64,000 nt of DNA from Brachypodium distachyon. Lineage: Eukaryota > Streptophyta > Magnoliopsida > Poales > Poaceae. The DNA is taken from assembly GCF_000005505.3 (NCBI RefSeq), contig NC_016134.3:18210624-18274623 (forward strand). The letters are read 5' to 3'. Positions 33,901 to 45,240 of this stretch are shown here, in pieces. Positions within the stretch are counted from its first letter, which is position 1, and each line of letters opens with the position of its first letter. Position numbers and translations under genes: made by a program. The notes beneath the pieces were generated by a model. That model was not told the DNA's origin. It saw nothing but the letters and a program-made list of their open reading frames with translations, and made no database searches.

Positions 33901-35694
33901 AGAAAGATATAAAAATTCTAAAAAAAGATATAAAAAATGGCATGATGCCCTTGCAGAAGAATGAGAGATTATATATTGTTCTAACAATAGAGAAAGTTTA
34001 TACAGGATGGTTCCATAGATAGCATATAGTTCGCTATTAGTCCTTGCAGCTTCTCGAATATTTCAAAAATACACTTTTTCTTCTTCTTCTTCTAATTCCT
34101 GAGCAAATGAACTACAGAATTGCGCCATCATAGTCAACAAGGAAACAAATCTTACAAACTGAACTCTAAACTCAGAGAACTTGATTAGACAAGACTGGAT
34201 AAATTAATCTAAAACACTGAGATCCAGATTTTGAGCCTAGACCATGAAAATTGTTATGATGCCGAAACACTACGACTTGTATGCCCTTTGGTCTTTGCCA
34301 TTAGGTGGAATCAGATTGGATGGGCATCCAATGAGAAATGGCAAGTTACTGAAACATTTGAAAGTCTTTGACACAAGATGTATCTCCCAGTCCGATGTCA
34401 CAAAATCAGGGATCCATATTCGGTACGCACCCGAGAAATATGAAAGAAAAATTCTGATAGAATTCAGCTACTATTCACAAGATGCGTCTTATTTATTTCT
34501 TGTTGTGTGCAGCCAATGTAAATTTGAATATGCGACAGGATAGATGTCTTCTGTCTTCTTAAAAGAACAGATTTTTGTCATGACAGTTCAGAATTCAGAT
34601 GTCCATCTGGCCTGATTTCACCGATTCCACCTAAAGAGGTAAGTACCCATGTGGCTCCCTGACCAAAGCCACTTGCAGATTCTAAATTATAGTCAAAGAA
34701 GAATAACATTTTTTCATAATTAAGCAAAACCTATAACTCTTACTATGGTGTACATAAAAAGGACCACCGTGCCCAATTGCATATATTCTAAACGTTGCAT
34801 TTGAATATCAAACTATCAAAATAAATGACACATGAGAATAGGAGATGATGTACTTTACAGCAAAATCAGAAGTTGCTGACTGGCAAATGGCAAACTATGT
34901 CAGTGGCTGAGCATAAGTGGTCAGGTCGGTATTAAACCTCTGTCACGGTTTCACCTGAAAGCGATGGCCTCTTGACAAAACGAGGAGAAAACACTGCAAG
35001 AGCTCAGAAAAGTAGGTATTTTTGGAATGACCAAAACCAGGAAAGCACCGCAAGAGCTCGAGAAGCAAAGAAACCCTCCCCCTGTCATCCTGCACTGTAC
35101 TCCCCCAAATATCAACATCGTCATTGCATTATCTCCACAGCCCGAAACAGAAACCCCAACAAATCACCCTCTTTCCGTCCAGCATACATCGGAATTTCCC
35201 CTTGAGGAAACAATCCAGAACAGTAACAGAAAGGGGGAACCTTTAGAGACAGTTCAAAGACGTTTGGAGAAAGTATTTTGACCCCAAAAGGAGGCAAACA
35301 TTAGGACCAATGTAGATGGTAATGAGAAGGGGAGGCTCACCGCCGGCGCCGAGCAGACGTACGCCCAACCCGTGGGCTTCTTCCACTCAACGCCACACGG
35401 CCCGCGACCGCAAATGCACTGCTTCACAGGGAAAGTCGGGGGAGCCACCGCCCGTGGCGGTGGCGGCGTCGTCTGGCCGTAGAGGCTCCGCTCCATCTCC
35501 TCTGCGGCGCAGCAGAGGAACTCGTCGTCGTCATCCAGGTTGCCGCCGCCGCAGGTGAAGTCAAGCTGCCGCCTCACGGGAAGGTGGAGTGCGTCTTGAA
35601 CCGTCGCCGCGGCGGCTGCCGGAGATGGGGAGCGGAGGGGAGCGGGAGCGCGGCAGGACGCGACGCTCTCCGCGTAGGCGGTGCTGCTGCTCAT
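30927..35694 (-). CDS. GRF/CCHC zinc-finger protein (At3g42860-like)
   Basis: Three exons, 35694-35341, 32752-32387 and 31421-30927, join in phase 0 to 404 residues. The first GRF-type finger is split by intron 1: CICGRGPCGVEWKKPTGWAYVC (from residue 93) continues as KCRHTVWCGE in exon 2. A second GRF-type finger is split by intron 2 in the same place: CMCTAGKCRIDKGYYVC continues as GHGSCAHREL in exon 3. Two CCHC knuckles end the protein, CYRCHDEGHWALNC (363-376) and CYHCGMVGHWVKDC (382-395). GRF and CCHC fingers bind single-stranded nucleic acid, so a nuclear DNA or RNA role is likely. The architecture resembles Arabidopsis zinc-knuckle protein At3g42860 and the tail of plant topoisomerase 3-alpha. 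Residues 158-209 are four 13-residue repeats. Intron 1 (2.6 kb) holds a Copia gag fragment. Exon joins were inferred from splice sites and finger continuity. Confidence 0.85.
32480..32635 (-). repeat. Four tandem 39-bp units coding 13-residue repeats
   Basis: In exon 2 of the GRF/CCHC gene, the units RAGATSQDNVHPQ, GVPATNPVNINLH, GAGATAAFNVSPQ and GAVATTPVKFSPR follow each other without a gap. Each keeps the xATxxxxN pattern and a PQ/PR-like end. The unit length of 39 bp keeps the frame whatever the copy number. Confidence 0.85.
33177..33521 (+). pseudogene. Copia gag fragment in intron 1 of the GRF/CCHC gene
   Basis: TTGATATCAGAGC at 33177-33189 resembles the initiator-Met tRNA primer-binding site of Copia elements. 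Shortly after it, a plus-strand frame reads LIMRVNMQAQGACTAIEDD, then RQDRMAVAIILQAVTDEM and a SVQEAW region, the N-terminal gag pattern of Ty1/copia elements. It breaks off at about 33521. No pol or LTR pair is seen. The orientation is opposite to the host gene, and it lies in intron 1. Confidence 0.75.
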
Positions 35695-37052
35695 CCTGGC
35701 CTCGCCTCCCTTCTTGCTCTCTCTGCCTGTCCTCCGCGATCACATCACATTCTCTCTCTTTCCCCTCCTTAAGATTCTTTGTCCTCTCTAGTCTCTAGCG
35801 TGTTGCCGTTGGAAGGAGCCAAAAAAACCCAGGATTCATGCCTCATAGGTAGGGTTTCTTCCATAATTTCATTCGTACAAAAACCATACATACTAAAATG
35901 AAAAATCCATTTACGAACCTAAACTAGTTTTATTAAATCCATCATGACATATTTTTCTTACACCATAGCACTCCACCCTCACCTGTCCCTTTTGTGCGCC
36001 AGGGCAATCCAGTACAATCGACCGGGCTGCTGCGACACGGCGTAGAGGCCCTTCGGGCTGGGCGCCGTCAATCTGGTGCACCAGCTGACGCGCAGAGGAA
36101 GATGGTGGCTAATTTTCATGTAATTTTTTATTGCTAACTTTGCTCTGCTGTGAATGCATGCCACGATGCAATTGTGATTGCTAATCTTGTTTAATTTTGG
36201 TATACGAACTTGTATTTAGGATCTGTACGCATATATAGATTTCTTGTGGTGTCCAAATTACTGCTTGTATCTCTGCATATTTTTTGTGATTAATTGCTTT
36301 ATTTGATTCTGTGATTCGGTGTATTGACGAAAGTGCGGGCGCCTGTGCCTGCCCTTTTTTAAAAAAATCGCAAAATTCATATTAGTGCCGGTCGGGCAGG
36401 AAGGCGGGCAGGGAGGCAGGCAGGGCTGATAGCATTTTAAGCCCGTTACTGATGTCCTGTTTTTTTTGCCTGTTTTGTAGCGGTGCATCTTTTGTTGGAC
36501 GGAGGGAGTAACTTTGAATTACGACAAAGTTACGACTTTTTATATTAAGGGACGGAGGTAGAAGTATTTAGCGATCTAACGACAGTGTAATTTTACTTTT
36601 GTTCATGGCTTAAGTTTAGTTTAACCATGTTTATTAGAATTTTTGTTTTTCATGTTTCTATGAATCAAACGTAAATATTGTTTATGCCGTTGTGCGTAGG
36701 GTTTGCCAAAGAGATTGTGACGTTGTGTCTATTTGTTTTCATTTTGTGGGGGTGGGTGAGGGGCTTTTGACGCTGTTGCGTGTCATTTTTTTTGGTATTC
36801 ATGCTTAATGAAAATGAAAAAGGCAAAGGTTTTCCCTCATTTCTAAAAGAAAGAGCTCCGCTATAATTTGAGTTGGAAGTTTACTGTAATGTCATCTGAG
36901 TTAGAAGTTCACAGAAAGCCTTCTGTAATTTTCTCATTAGTCTGGTTCAGAGAGTTTGTATTTCACGGTTGAAACCTGCCACTTTTCGTGCCTGGATCCT
37001 TTTCTGAGGGAATTGGAAGTTGACAGAGATGGGAGCTAAAAAGTATAAACTA
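35695..37052. other. Upstream flank of the GRF/CCHC gene, no further gene
   Basis: Presumed promoter of the minus-strand gene near 35700-35900, then AT-rich intergenic DNA. A Stowaway-end fragment (TTGTTGGACGGAGGGAGTA) occurs at about 36493-36511 without a clear partner. Confidence 0.45.
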
Positions 37053-37135
37053 CTCTCTCTGATTTTAAATTCTTGACTCAAATTTGTCCAAATATGAATG
37101 TATCTATTTCGACATCATTTTATGATTGGAGGAAG
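37053..37135. mobile_element. Degenerate or shortened Stowaway MITE
   Basis: TA-flanked, CTCTCTCTGATTTTAAATTC at the left and ATTGGAGGAAG at the right. The interior matches the common Stowaway consensus (CTTGACTCAAATTTG), but the right arm is shortened. Confidence 0.65.
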
Positions 37136-37149
37136 TAGTTTGTATGGTA

Positions 37150-37400
37150 CTCACTATGTTCCTCAATATAAAAAGTTCTACTTTTGTTCTATGTCAAACT
37201 TCTTTAAATTAACCAAGTTTAAAGAAAAATCTACGATCGATATGTACAATATCAAATGAGTATACTAGGAAAATATACATAATGACAGATTTAATAATAC
37301 TAATTTGGACTTTTTGATGTTGATAAATTTGCCTACAAACTTTGTAAAATTTGAACTTAGTGGCAGAGTAAAACTAATTCTTTATATTTAGGAATGGAGG
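37150..37400. mobile_element. Stowaway-like MITE, about 251 bp
   Basis: Left end CTCACTATGTTCCTCAATATA, right end TATATTTAGGAATGGAGG, TA on both sides. The ends are imperfect inverted repeats and the interior is AT-rich. Confidence 0.8.
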
Positions 37401-38167
37401 TACTTACTTGGATGAGAACGGAAACAGATTTCTTAATAAATCAATGGGCACCAAGATATATGCAACTAACCCTAGTTCTACCGGGGACACAGCCCATGGT
37501 CACCGACCCCAATACTGGTCGGTGACCTTTTTTTACGAGGTTCGATCGGAGTTTCTGGCTTGTCTAGCCCTCCATGCAGACTGGTAACGCGAACGTCTCT
37601 CGTTCATCATATAGCACTCGGGCATGCGGTTTGACAAATAATAATTGTTTGGAGATAAGTTCATGTTCATGTTTAAGCTCTCCTGCATGGGCGGATGCAA
37701 CGAAAAATTATTTGTTACGAAATGAGGCGGATGCACGATTAAGGATGACACCGAAATACGATATTTGTTAACGAGATCCGTAGTCATGTCCCGAGGTTGT
37801 ATTCGGCCGAACTTGTTAACAAAGAACGTGTCAAGATGTCATTCTTGATCGTACATTCGTGTAATTTTGTGACAATATTTTTGATATGCATAAGACAACC
37901 ATAAAAACATCAATGCAAACTAAATTATATGCATTATCCTTATGAAAAAATGGATATTTTTTTATGTTCGTAGTACCTGAACTCACACACTCTATGCCTA
38001 GTACCCAAGTCAGACCTTACGATCTAATACACGCTTACTAGATTCCAAAAGTTACGAGACTCTATGGTATGTTGCACTACAACTACGGTACAAACGCAGA
38101 AGAGACGGAAGATGAGACAGCAAGAACGGCCCAACCGGGGATGGAACCTGAGCGGGTCGCTTGCTTA

Positions 38168-38415
38168 GGGCTCATTCGGTTCCGAGGATTTTCAAAGGAA
38201 AAACACAGGATTGGAGATTCCATAGGAAGATGCATTCTGTTTGTAGGAAATGAGCAAAACAAATCCTTAGAAATACTATTCATCTCCTTTATTTTTTAAG
38301 GAAACTCAACATCTAGTCCAACCTCATTTTTTTCCAAAGCAACGAGGCGAACTGAATCTTTAGTTTGGTAATTGCCATCTACTTTTCCTATGTTTTGTTT
38401 CAACCGAATAAGTCC
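38168..38415. mobile_element. Tourist-like MITE, 248 bp
   Basis: Left end GGGCTCATTCGGTTCC, right end TTTCAACCGAATAAGTCC, so the termini are inverted copies around ATTCGGTT. TTA flanks both ends (38165-38167 and 38416-38418). Confidence 0.85.
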
Positions 38416-38979
38416 TTAGAAATGCGCAGCTGCGAGGGCAACGGTGGCAGGGGCTAGGGACCGACGGGAAGTTGAATTGGATCGATGTGTGGGTGTCCAG
38501 GGATTCACGGGCTGAGGCCTGAGCGGGGGTAGATCCCTGGGCCAAGAGGGGGCAATTCCTTGTAGCCTGGACAATATTGTAACGGGCCTCACATCTGCTC
38601 CATGGGCCTTAACGCCGCCCATGGCTGCATCTCTACTTTGTGTCTGCCTTTTGTTCGTTTACTGTCTCTTGCGTGGTTGTGCCACATTATTATTCTTTGT
38701 GCTTGAATGGATGTTAATTTCGTGCCCAACTGCCCGTCTTAATTTGCGGATATTTCAAGCACTAATCGTATAAACTATTGTTATTCGAAACTGTCATATC
38801 AATTGAATTAACTAATTGTTGCATGTTTGTCTGAAAGAAGCATCAGCAACGTGAAAACAGCATTGAGAAGAGCAAGCAACGCTTGTTGAATCTGTAGGTC
38901 ATGATGCACCCTGAAAATTCGAGCCAGTCATTTAGCGTTGGAATAAAAAAAAATAGCTCGGGTTTGTGCACCCTACTGT

Positions 38980-40428
38980 ATGCACACGATAACTCTCATA
39001 TACCAGAATTTGGTACTTATTGTTTCCTCTGTCGCGACTTATTATCGGTGGCATTTAAATTCCAATTGGTATAACGTGCAGCTGCACTTATTCACCCGAG
39101 CGAGCGCATGCACGCGCGCGTCGTCCGATCGAGCAAGCTGCATCGATCGCGCGCCCGACCAGGTGTTTTTCTCTCATCTCCGTTGTTCCCACCAAATCTT
39201 CTACTCCTGAACGGGCACGCAAGCGGAATAACGTGAATCTCCCATCCCTTCTCTCTCTCTCTCTCTGTCTCTCCTTTTTCTCCGCCTGCTCTGCCTCCCC
39301 TATTTCTTCTCGCCATTTTCGCCATCCTCGCGCAACTGCTGCCGAATCTAGGGAGGGGCCGGGGGCTTCGCGGGCGCACCTGCTGCTGCTGCCAGCTCTT
39401 GGAGCCACCCCAGCAGCGCCGCTGATTCGCGGGAGGAGGGCCCAACGTGGTGGCCGGGCTGGAGCGAGGGTTTGCGAAGGCGCGGCCGCGCGGGGGTGGC
39501 GGTGTTACCCGGCGCCAGTTCTGCAACTCCCCGTTCGAGAGGAGCAGTTAGTTGGTCCCTCCTCCCTTTCTCTCGGACTGCTCCCTTCTCTCTTCCCACT
39601 GGGTCTTCATGTAGGGTTTGCGGGGGATTTTTCAGGGATGCAATGCAGAAGATTTGGTGGCGTTCTCCACCGGACCGGGCGAATTGAGGTGATGGTTTCA
39701 TCGGGAGGAATCTACAGATTGAGCACAAAGTTCGGCCCGTCTGCGTCTCACCCCGCCCCTGCTTTTTTTGGTGAGCTTTTTGGCCGAAATCTAATGGGCG
39801 CGTTATGGTGTCGATGAGGTTCAGATGTGGGTTAGATGCGTCCTTAGATGCCTGCTGGATGCTTTTGCTTTAGGCGCATGATTATGCACATACTTTTGTG
39901 ATTTGTTAACATGCATTTGGGTCTAGGTTTGGTGCTGTATTTTTTGCTGCTGGACTACTATGTGTTTGTTTTGGCCCATGACCTATTTACAGATTTGTGT
40001 GGATGGGGGTTTAGGTTAGGCAGGTTGCATTAGGTAGATTTTTTTGTCATGGGGGTGTTCTCAAGGATGATTCAGTGCTTTGTGTCCAAATATTTGCTAT
40101 ATATAGTTACAAAGTTGCTTTGGGGTTTGGAATTTGATGCCTAAAATTGCTAGTTGGTAAATGGTTGGTAGTCCATGCCATATATTTGCTTAGCTTTCCC
40201 AGAATTTTGTCCAGCTTCCATATGAAAGTTGTTGTGGAAATAGTCGCTAAGTCATATGATGTAACTTGGGTTGATTGGGGGCTGAATATGATGTCCAACA
40301 TGATATGATTTGGATAATTTTTAGCACTTACTGTTTGTGCCTCATATGGATCTGTCGTGATTTACAAGAGACTGCCATGGGGACGGGGTTCTCTTAATGA
40401 TATGTTTGATTGTTGTGCGCATGGTGAT
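38980..40428 (+). other. Gene-start-like GC-rich block without a recognisable product
   Basis: From 39085 to 39640 the DNA has the look of a grass promoter and leader: a short alternating GC tract (CACGCGCGCGTCG), a CT-rich stretch (CTCTCTCTCTCTCTG at about 39250) and then GC-rich sequence. A frame from 39233 to 39817 is open but its translation is compositional. Downstream (39830-40420) is T-rich intron-like sequence. This may be the 5' end of a gene cut off by the repetitive DNA that follows, or a non-coding transcript. I found no conserved exon. Confidence 0.35.
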
Positions 40429-40443
40429 GGGGGGGGGGGGGGG
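40429..40443. repeat. G15 homopolymer
   Basis: Fifteen consecutive G on the plus strand in a G+T-rich context. Confidence 0.9.
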
Positions 40444-40677
40444 TGTAGTTGTGGGGTTCTCCAGCATAGTTGCTAAATCACATAGCATGCAGTTGCTATA
40501 TTTTGTGCATGCTGGGGAAATATCTTTTTATTCATTACCCAACATAACTATCAGTCCGAAAGGGGAAGGGTTTCTCGCCCTCACAGCGCGCCATCTCAGT
40601 AGCTGCCCATGTATTTTGTGTTTTCTCAACATTGTAAGTTTTTTAGGTGGCCCGCTGTCAGTGGCCTTGCTCGGGGT

Positions 40678-40696
40678 CCCCCCCCCCCCCCCCCCC
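40678..40696. repeat. C19 homopolymer
   Basis: Nineteen consecutive C on the plus strand, only about 240 bp after the G15 run. The two could pair with each other. Homopolymers this long are prone to assembly or sequencing length errors. Confidence 0.9.
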
Positions 40697-40852
40697 ACAA
40701 TCCGTGGTTTACCCGCTTTTCGCATGCCCGGGACGGCCTCATGCTCTTTCCGCGTTGGTCGTGCGTACGCGTTTCTCCTGGCTGCATTTGCCTGGTTGTG
40801 TTGTGGTCTCTCGTGGTATTTCGCATTTGTGTCGTGCTGGTTCTGGTTCCTG

Positions 40853-41418
40853 TCGCCGTGTTTGGGCTTGTGGCGATTCAGCTGTTGCCGTGTCTCCTGT
40901 TCCTGCCGCGCCGTCACTGGTCGTCTCTCGCGCTGTGTTTGTTCTTGTTTGCTTGTTTTGCTTCTGCTTACCGTCATTCTGCGTTTGTTGGCGATCCATG
41001 CATTCGTTCGAGCAGTGGTCGTTTAGGTGGCGATTGTGCTTTCTTGCGTCCTATTGTTCCGTCGCTGATTTTGTTCCTCATGAATCGGTGCAGGTGGTTC
41101 CGGTTCCTACCTCATTGTTTCTCCTGTCGCCGTGTTTGGGATTTGTGGTGGTTCAGCTGGGTGGTCGTGTCTCATGTTCCTTCCACGTCGTGGTTGGTTC
41201 ATCTCTCGCGCTTTGTTTGTTCTTGTTTGCTTGGTTTGCTTCTGCTTACTGTCGTTCTGCGTTTGTTGGTGTTCCATGGGTTCGTTCGTGTGGTGGCCCT
41301 TCAGGTGGCGATCGTGCGTTCTTGCGTCGTGTTGTCCCGTCGCTGATTTTGTTCCTCATGTGCAGGTGCTGTGTTCCGGGATGTAGCGTTGGTTTTCCGG
41401 GTGGTCTTCGTTATCGTT
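40853..41418. repeat. Tandem G+T-rich repeat, 274-bp period
   Basis: TCGCCGTGTTTGGG occurs at 40853 and 41127. The intervening order (CTCGCGCTxTGTTTGTTC, TTGTTTGCTT, TCTGCGTTTGTTGG, CAGGTGGCGAT, CCGTCGCTGATTTTGTTCCTCATG) is the same in both units. A third partial unit starts at about 43831, separated by a CACTA element. The plus strand is poor in A, so several frames are open by composition alone. Confidence 0.85.
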
Positions 41419-41929
41419 CACTACTACAGAATCCGTTACTCCTGCAAGCTCCCCACTAGCTCCCCACTGACGCAAAACTAAAATGCGTCAGCATGGATTC
41501 TCATGTTTGGCGCTTCTTATAAGGATTGTCACTGGTAGCATCTGGAGGCCGCGGTAAGAAGATATTTTTGACGCTTGCGGGTAGGATGCATCAGACAACG
41601 TCCACACTTCTTACGACTAGTTACTATTGATGCTTACATGTCTTGCAAACGTCAGAGGAAGAACTAGCTATTGTGACACTTTACTTCGCGGAAGCGTCAA
41701 CTTTGTTCACGAGGAATTCTCTGACACGTTGTTGTGTGTGGACGTCAACGTACTTTTTGACGCTCACGGACTTCTTTTTCTAAAGCATGTCAGAGAATTA
41801 TTGGAACTCATTTTTTTACATGCACGACGCGTAGTTGCTAATTAATTCAAATTAAAGTGACGCTACAACTAATAAAAACACAAATCAAAACATCATCTAA
41901 TAGAGATGCAATGCTAACACATACCACAT

Positions 41930-42175
41930 AGAAGCTGGTCTGCTTTTGTAGCTGAACTTTGAGGTTTTCAATCAGTTTCTTCGCTTCTTATATCTTTGTT
42001 TCGAGATCTTCTATCACCCTGTCCTGGGCAGCAAGATTGAACTCTAGTTTGAGCTTATCAGCGGACAATTTGCTGTTCACCTTCTTTTCTTTCTTTAGCA
42101 TGGTTTGCAGCTTCGACACTTGAGTTACCTCCACCATCCTACCTTCCTCAATGGATAGGAGATACTCGGATCATA
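41930..42175 (-). pseudogene. Coiled-coil fragment inside the second CACTA element
   Basis: The minus strand reads SEYLLSIEEGRMVEVTQ, KLQTMLKKEKKVNSKLSADK, LKLEFNLAAQDRVIEDLETK, stop, EAKKLIENLKVQLQKQTSFY. The heptad-like Leu/Lys/Glu pattern is a coiled coil, of the sort found at the C-terminus of plant CACTA (En/Spm, Ptta) accessory proteins. That assignment is an inference. One stop interrupts it and no start is seen. Confidence 0.5.
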
Positions 42176-42639
42176 CTCTCTATGTCTTGGACGGAGGAGG
42201 TGCAGGAAACGGAGTAACTAAGCCATGACATCATTGATTCAGCACCATCGTTGGTGTATCCACTACGACCCATGAAGGATTAAAGGAAAAGATTTTGTGA
42301 GGGATTTTTTTTTCCTTTTAAGTCGTTTTGGCAATTTTATTTCCGTAAGAAGATGACCGGGGATATATATAGGTTGCTAGACAATTGACACATTTTCAAA
42401 TGACAAGAGTCAGCGGTGCAAGCTTTTGAAGCTCAATAACCTTCTGACACTTGCAGTAGAAACGTGTCAGAAATATATATGGTCAAAGGATGTCTGTGAC
42501 ACGTCCTATGAAAGATGCGTTAGAGATATGTATGGAATCTATATAAGTCACGGGCGCAGGTCAAAAAGGCAGCGTGTTCACACTTCAGAGCGAGCTCAGT
42601 ATAGGTGCATGCATAGCCATGGCGATGCATTGGGAAGAC

Positions 42640-43050
42640 ACTGGTGCTCCTCTTTATCCGGTCCGTCGCCTCCCCTTCCGGTCCATGGACTGCCTCGCCT
42701 CAGGGCAGATCAAAAAGCGGCAAAATGCAGTGCAAGTTGAGTAAGAACAACTCCACCATGGTTCGCAAGATAATAGCTGCGTACTGCCGTCTAAATGGGT
42801 GGGAGATCCAAGAGCGACCACGTTCGTCCACTACGCCGGCGTTGGCTGAGCCGACGCCTCCGAGGGGTCTTCATGCAGGCTCTCCGCCTCCGTCGCCGCC
42901 TCAGCCTTAGCCTCAACCTCCTCAGCTGCCTCCACCTAAGCTTCCTCAGCTGAGGATTCCACCGTTCACCGCCGGTGAGGCTCCGGCGGTGAAACGGCGT
43001 CGAGAGATGTCCACGACGTACCTCGGTGATCGTGATTACGTTCCTTAAAT
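42640..43050 (+). other. Proline-rich open segment in the CACTA element
   Basis: A plus-strand frame contains CKLSKNNSTMVRKIIAAYCR and then many Pro/Ser residues up to a stop near 42910, continuing in frame after the stop with PPKLPQLRIPPFTAGEAP. It may be part of a captured gene or of a CACTA accessory protein. I do not recognise it. Confidence 0.3.
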
Positions 43051-43261
43051 CACCTCCGTGTTCTTCTTCATTGCATCAACTACCTCCTCCGCCATAAGCA
43101 CATTCCTTTTTCCTACGACCCAAAACACCGGCTCCTCTTGTTGTCCCGGACCGCGCACCTCGCCTTCTTGGGCATGGCGCTGCGCAGCTCATGGATGATG
43201 TTGCCGACATATCAGGGCGCTGTTTGATCATGTCGACAACGCTTTGATGTGTGTACCTTGT

Positions 43262-43436
43262 ATGAAATGTAGCAGATCATTGTATGCAAATGCAATGTAA
43301 TGTGGCGACCTGATTTGAAATCTAGCAGATCTTATATGCAAATGCAATGTATTGTGTTCGATCTTATATAAAATGTAGCAGATCTTGTCTGCAATGTAAT
43401 GTGGTCGATCTTGTTTGAAATGTAGCAGATCTTGCA
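43262..43436. repeat. Tandem repeat, units of about 44-57 bp
   Basis: GAAATxTAGCAGATCxT recurs at about 43262, 43316, 43373 and 43417. Between the copies lies TGCAATGTAxTGTGxTCGA with a variable TGCAAATGCAA insert. Located near the right end of the second CACTA element. Confidence 0.8.
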
Positions 43437-43830
43437 TAATTCGCTCAATGTTTCCCTGCAATTTAAATTAACAATTTAATGGTTGAATCTAACGTTGACA
43501 AAAAAAAGATATGAGCTGTAACTTTTTTTTACTTACATAAGATCCATCACCGACGTGTTCTTTTTTAGGGAAGTGTCAAAGGTAAAAATTTTTGACGCTT
43601 CGTTAGGCCCAAAACTGTCAGCGAAAATACCACGATACGACTAATGAGGTTCGGAGAAGATCACTCCTGACACGTGCATTGGAAGATGTGTCAAGACGTA
43701 TTTCCTATTTCTGATGCGACGCCACGCATCAGAAGTTTCCGAGGCATTTCTGACACTTGATTGCAGACGCGTCCGATTTGTGTTAGTATAGAGGTTTTCC
43801 GAAATGTCAGAAATAAGTGATTATGTAGTG

Positions 43831-45240
43831 TGGCTGGGCGTTTGTTGGCGGTCTATGCTTTCGTCCTTACGGTGGCTGTTCGTTTGGCTGGGTGTTTAGG
43901 TGGCTATCGTGCGTTCTTGCGTCTGGTTGTTCTGTTGTTGATTTACTTCCTTTTCACTCGGTGCAGGTGCTGTGTTTGGGGCCGTGACGTTGGTTCTCCT
44001 GGGGGTGTTCGCTGTTGTTGCCCGCCTCGAGGTCCGTGCTTTGTTCGTTTTGTGTCGTGCCTTTTTGTCGTGCGCTGCCCCTTCCCAGGTTTCTCCGCCT
44101 ATGCCTCTGTGTGTCTGACTTTTTTTTCCATGACTAGTCGCGTGGCACGCAGTCGTGGGTCGGGGACCCAGGGTGGCGGTGGTTCTGGTGTACGTGGTTC
44201 TGTTTTGGCTTCGCGCGCTCGGGTGTCTGTTACGCGGAGTGGGCATGTGTTTCGCAACTGGGGTGGCCGGGGGCCTGCTCGACGTGTTGGGCGGTTGTAC
44301 GGTACCCGGGGGGGCGCGTCTGTTGCAAGTAGGGTGCGCACGCCGACGTTCGGGAGTGGACGTGCGCTAGGTGACGGGAGGGGCCTGCGTCCGGTCCCTG
44401 CGATGAGAGCGTGTCTGGTCCCCGAGACGAGAGCGTCTCCGGTCCTTGTGGGTGAGAGCGTCTCTGGTCCCCGGGGTGGGAAAAGATTCAGTCCCCGGGT
44501 TCGGCGAGGCGGGAGGCGTGGTGTCCAAGGTCCGCATCTCCCTCTGTTTCCTCTTTTGTGGCGTCTGGGCTTGTTGTTTCTTATTGTTTTATCTGACCTG
44601 TTTTGGTTGGTTAGATCATGCCGCCGACCTCGCTCTTCCTGGTGCGGGTTCTATGCCTTTGGTTCCACCGATCGTGGTCGCTGAGCCATTCGCACTGATT
44701 CCAAGCGGTCGTGGTTCTCTGATTGGTATGCTGCGGCACGGGTTTTTTTCCCTGTTTTTGTTTCGATCTTCGGCGTGGTTGCCTTGTGTGGCCAACTCTT
44801 TTTCTCACGTGACAGGTAACCTTATTTTGCCGCGTGTTGATCATGTTTCTGCCGGTGCGGTCCGTCAGAGGAGACGAATGCATCGACGGCCGTGGTTTTC
44901 GGTTAGTGGCCGCCCGTCTATCTATTTTTGTTTTGGGTCTTTTCTAGCTCATCCTTTTACCATTTTTTGTGTGATCGTTGTTTTTGTTTGTTGCGTCTAG
45001 GTCACTTGTTCTCTTGACGAGCGACCGAGGCGAGTCGCCTGGCGTGCCTGGCCTTTTCTCTCGTGACCTCTGCGACACGCCAGGCCCGTGCTTCTTCTAA
45101 GTGTTCAATGGATGCTGACTGCCCTCCATCTGTGGCAAGCGGTGGCTCGGGTGTTTTTGCAAGGGGAGGCACGGCCACCGCGCTTCCAGACGATGGGAGA
45201 TAGCCAGCGAATGTTGCTCGAGCAAAAGATCTCGGTGTAT
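43831..45240. other. G+T-rich duplicated DNA, no gene recognised
   Basis: Continuation of the 274-bp repeat family for about 200 bp, then very G-rich plus-strand DNA (43980-44560). Open frames on both strands are products of the strand bias; none has a domain. A 24-25-bp minisatellite (GAGAGCGTxTCxGGTCCxxG) occurs three times at 44404-44480. GGCGAGTCGCCTGGCG-like GC phrases lie near 45030. Confidence 0.5.

Larger units (their letters stand above)
41419..43830. mobile_element. CACTA transposon, non-autonomous (second element)
   Basis: Starts CACTACTACAGAATCC and, on the minus strand, CACTACATAATCACTTATTT. Subterminal zones carry many short TGACGC / GCGTCA and TGACACxT motifs (41470-41820 and 42370-42560 and 43570-43790). 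Flanking triplets are GTT and TGG, so no target duplication is visible. It splits a series of 274-bp repeats. No transposase is recognisable apart from a coiled-coil fragment at 41930-42175. Confidence 0.75.

Noticed and set aside
39233..39817. 194-residue plus-strand frame as a secreted protein
   Set aside because: Begins in a CT microsatellite (LSLSLCLSFF is a repeat translation) and shows no domain; more likely leader sequence.
40397..41459. Several 200-270-residue frames of Cys/Phe/Trp-rich proteins
   Set aside because: They arise in three registers at once from A-poor tandem repeats and homopolymers; no family match.
43830..44684. 284-residue frame as a gene
   Set aside because: Overlaps open frames in other registers and on the opposite strand; composition and minisatellite content explain it.
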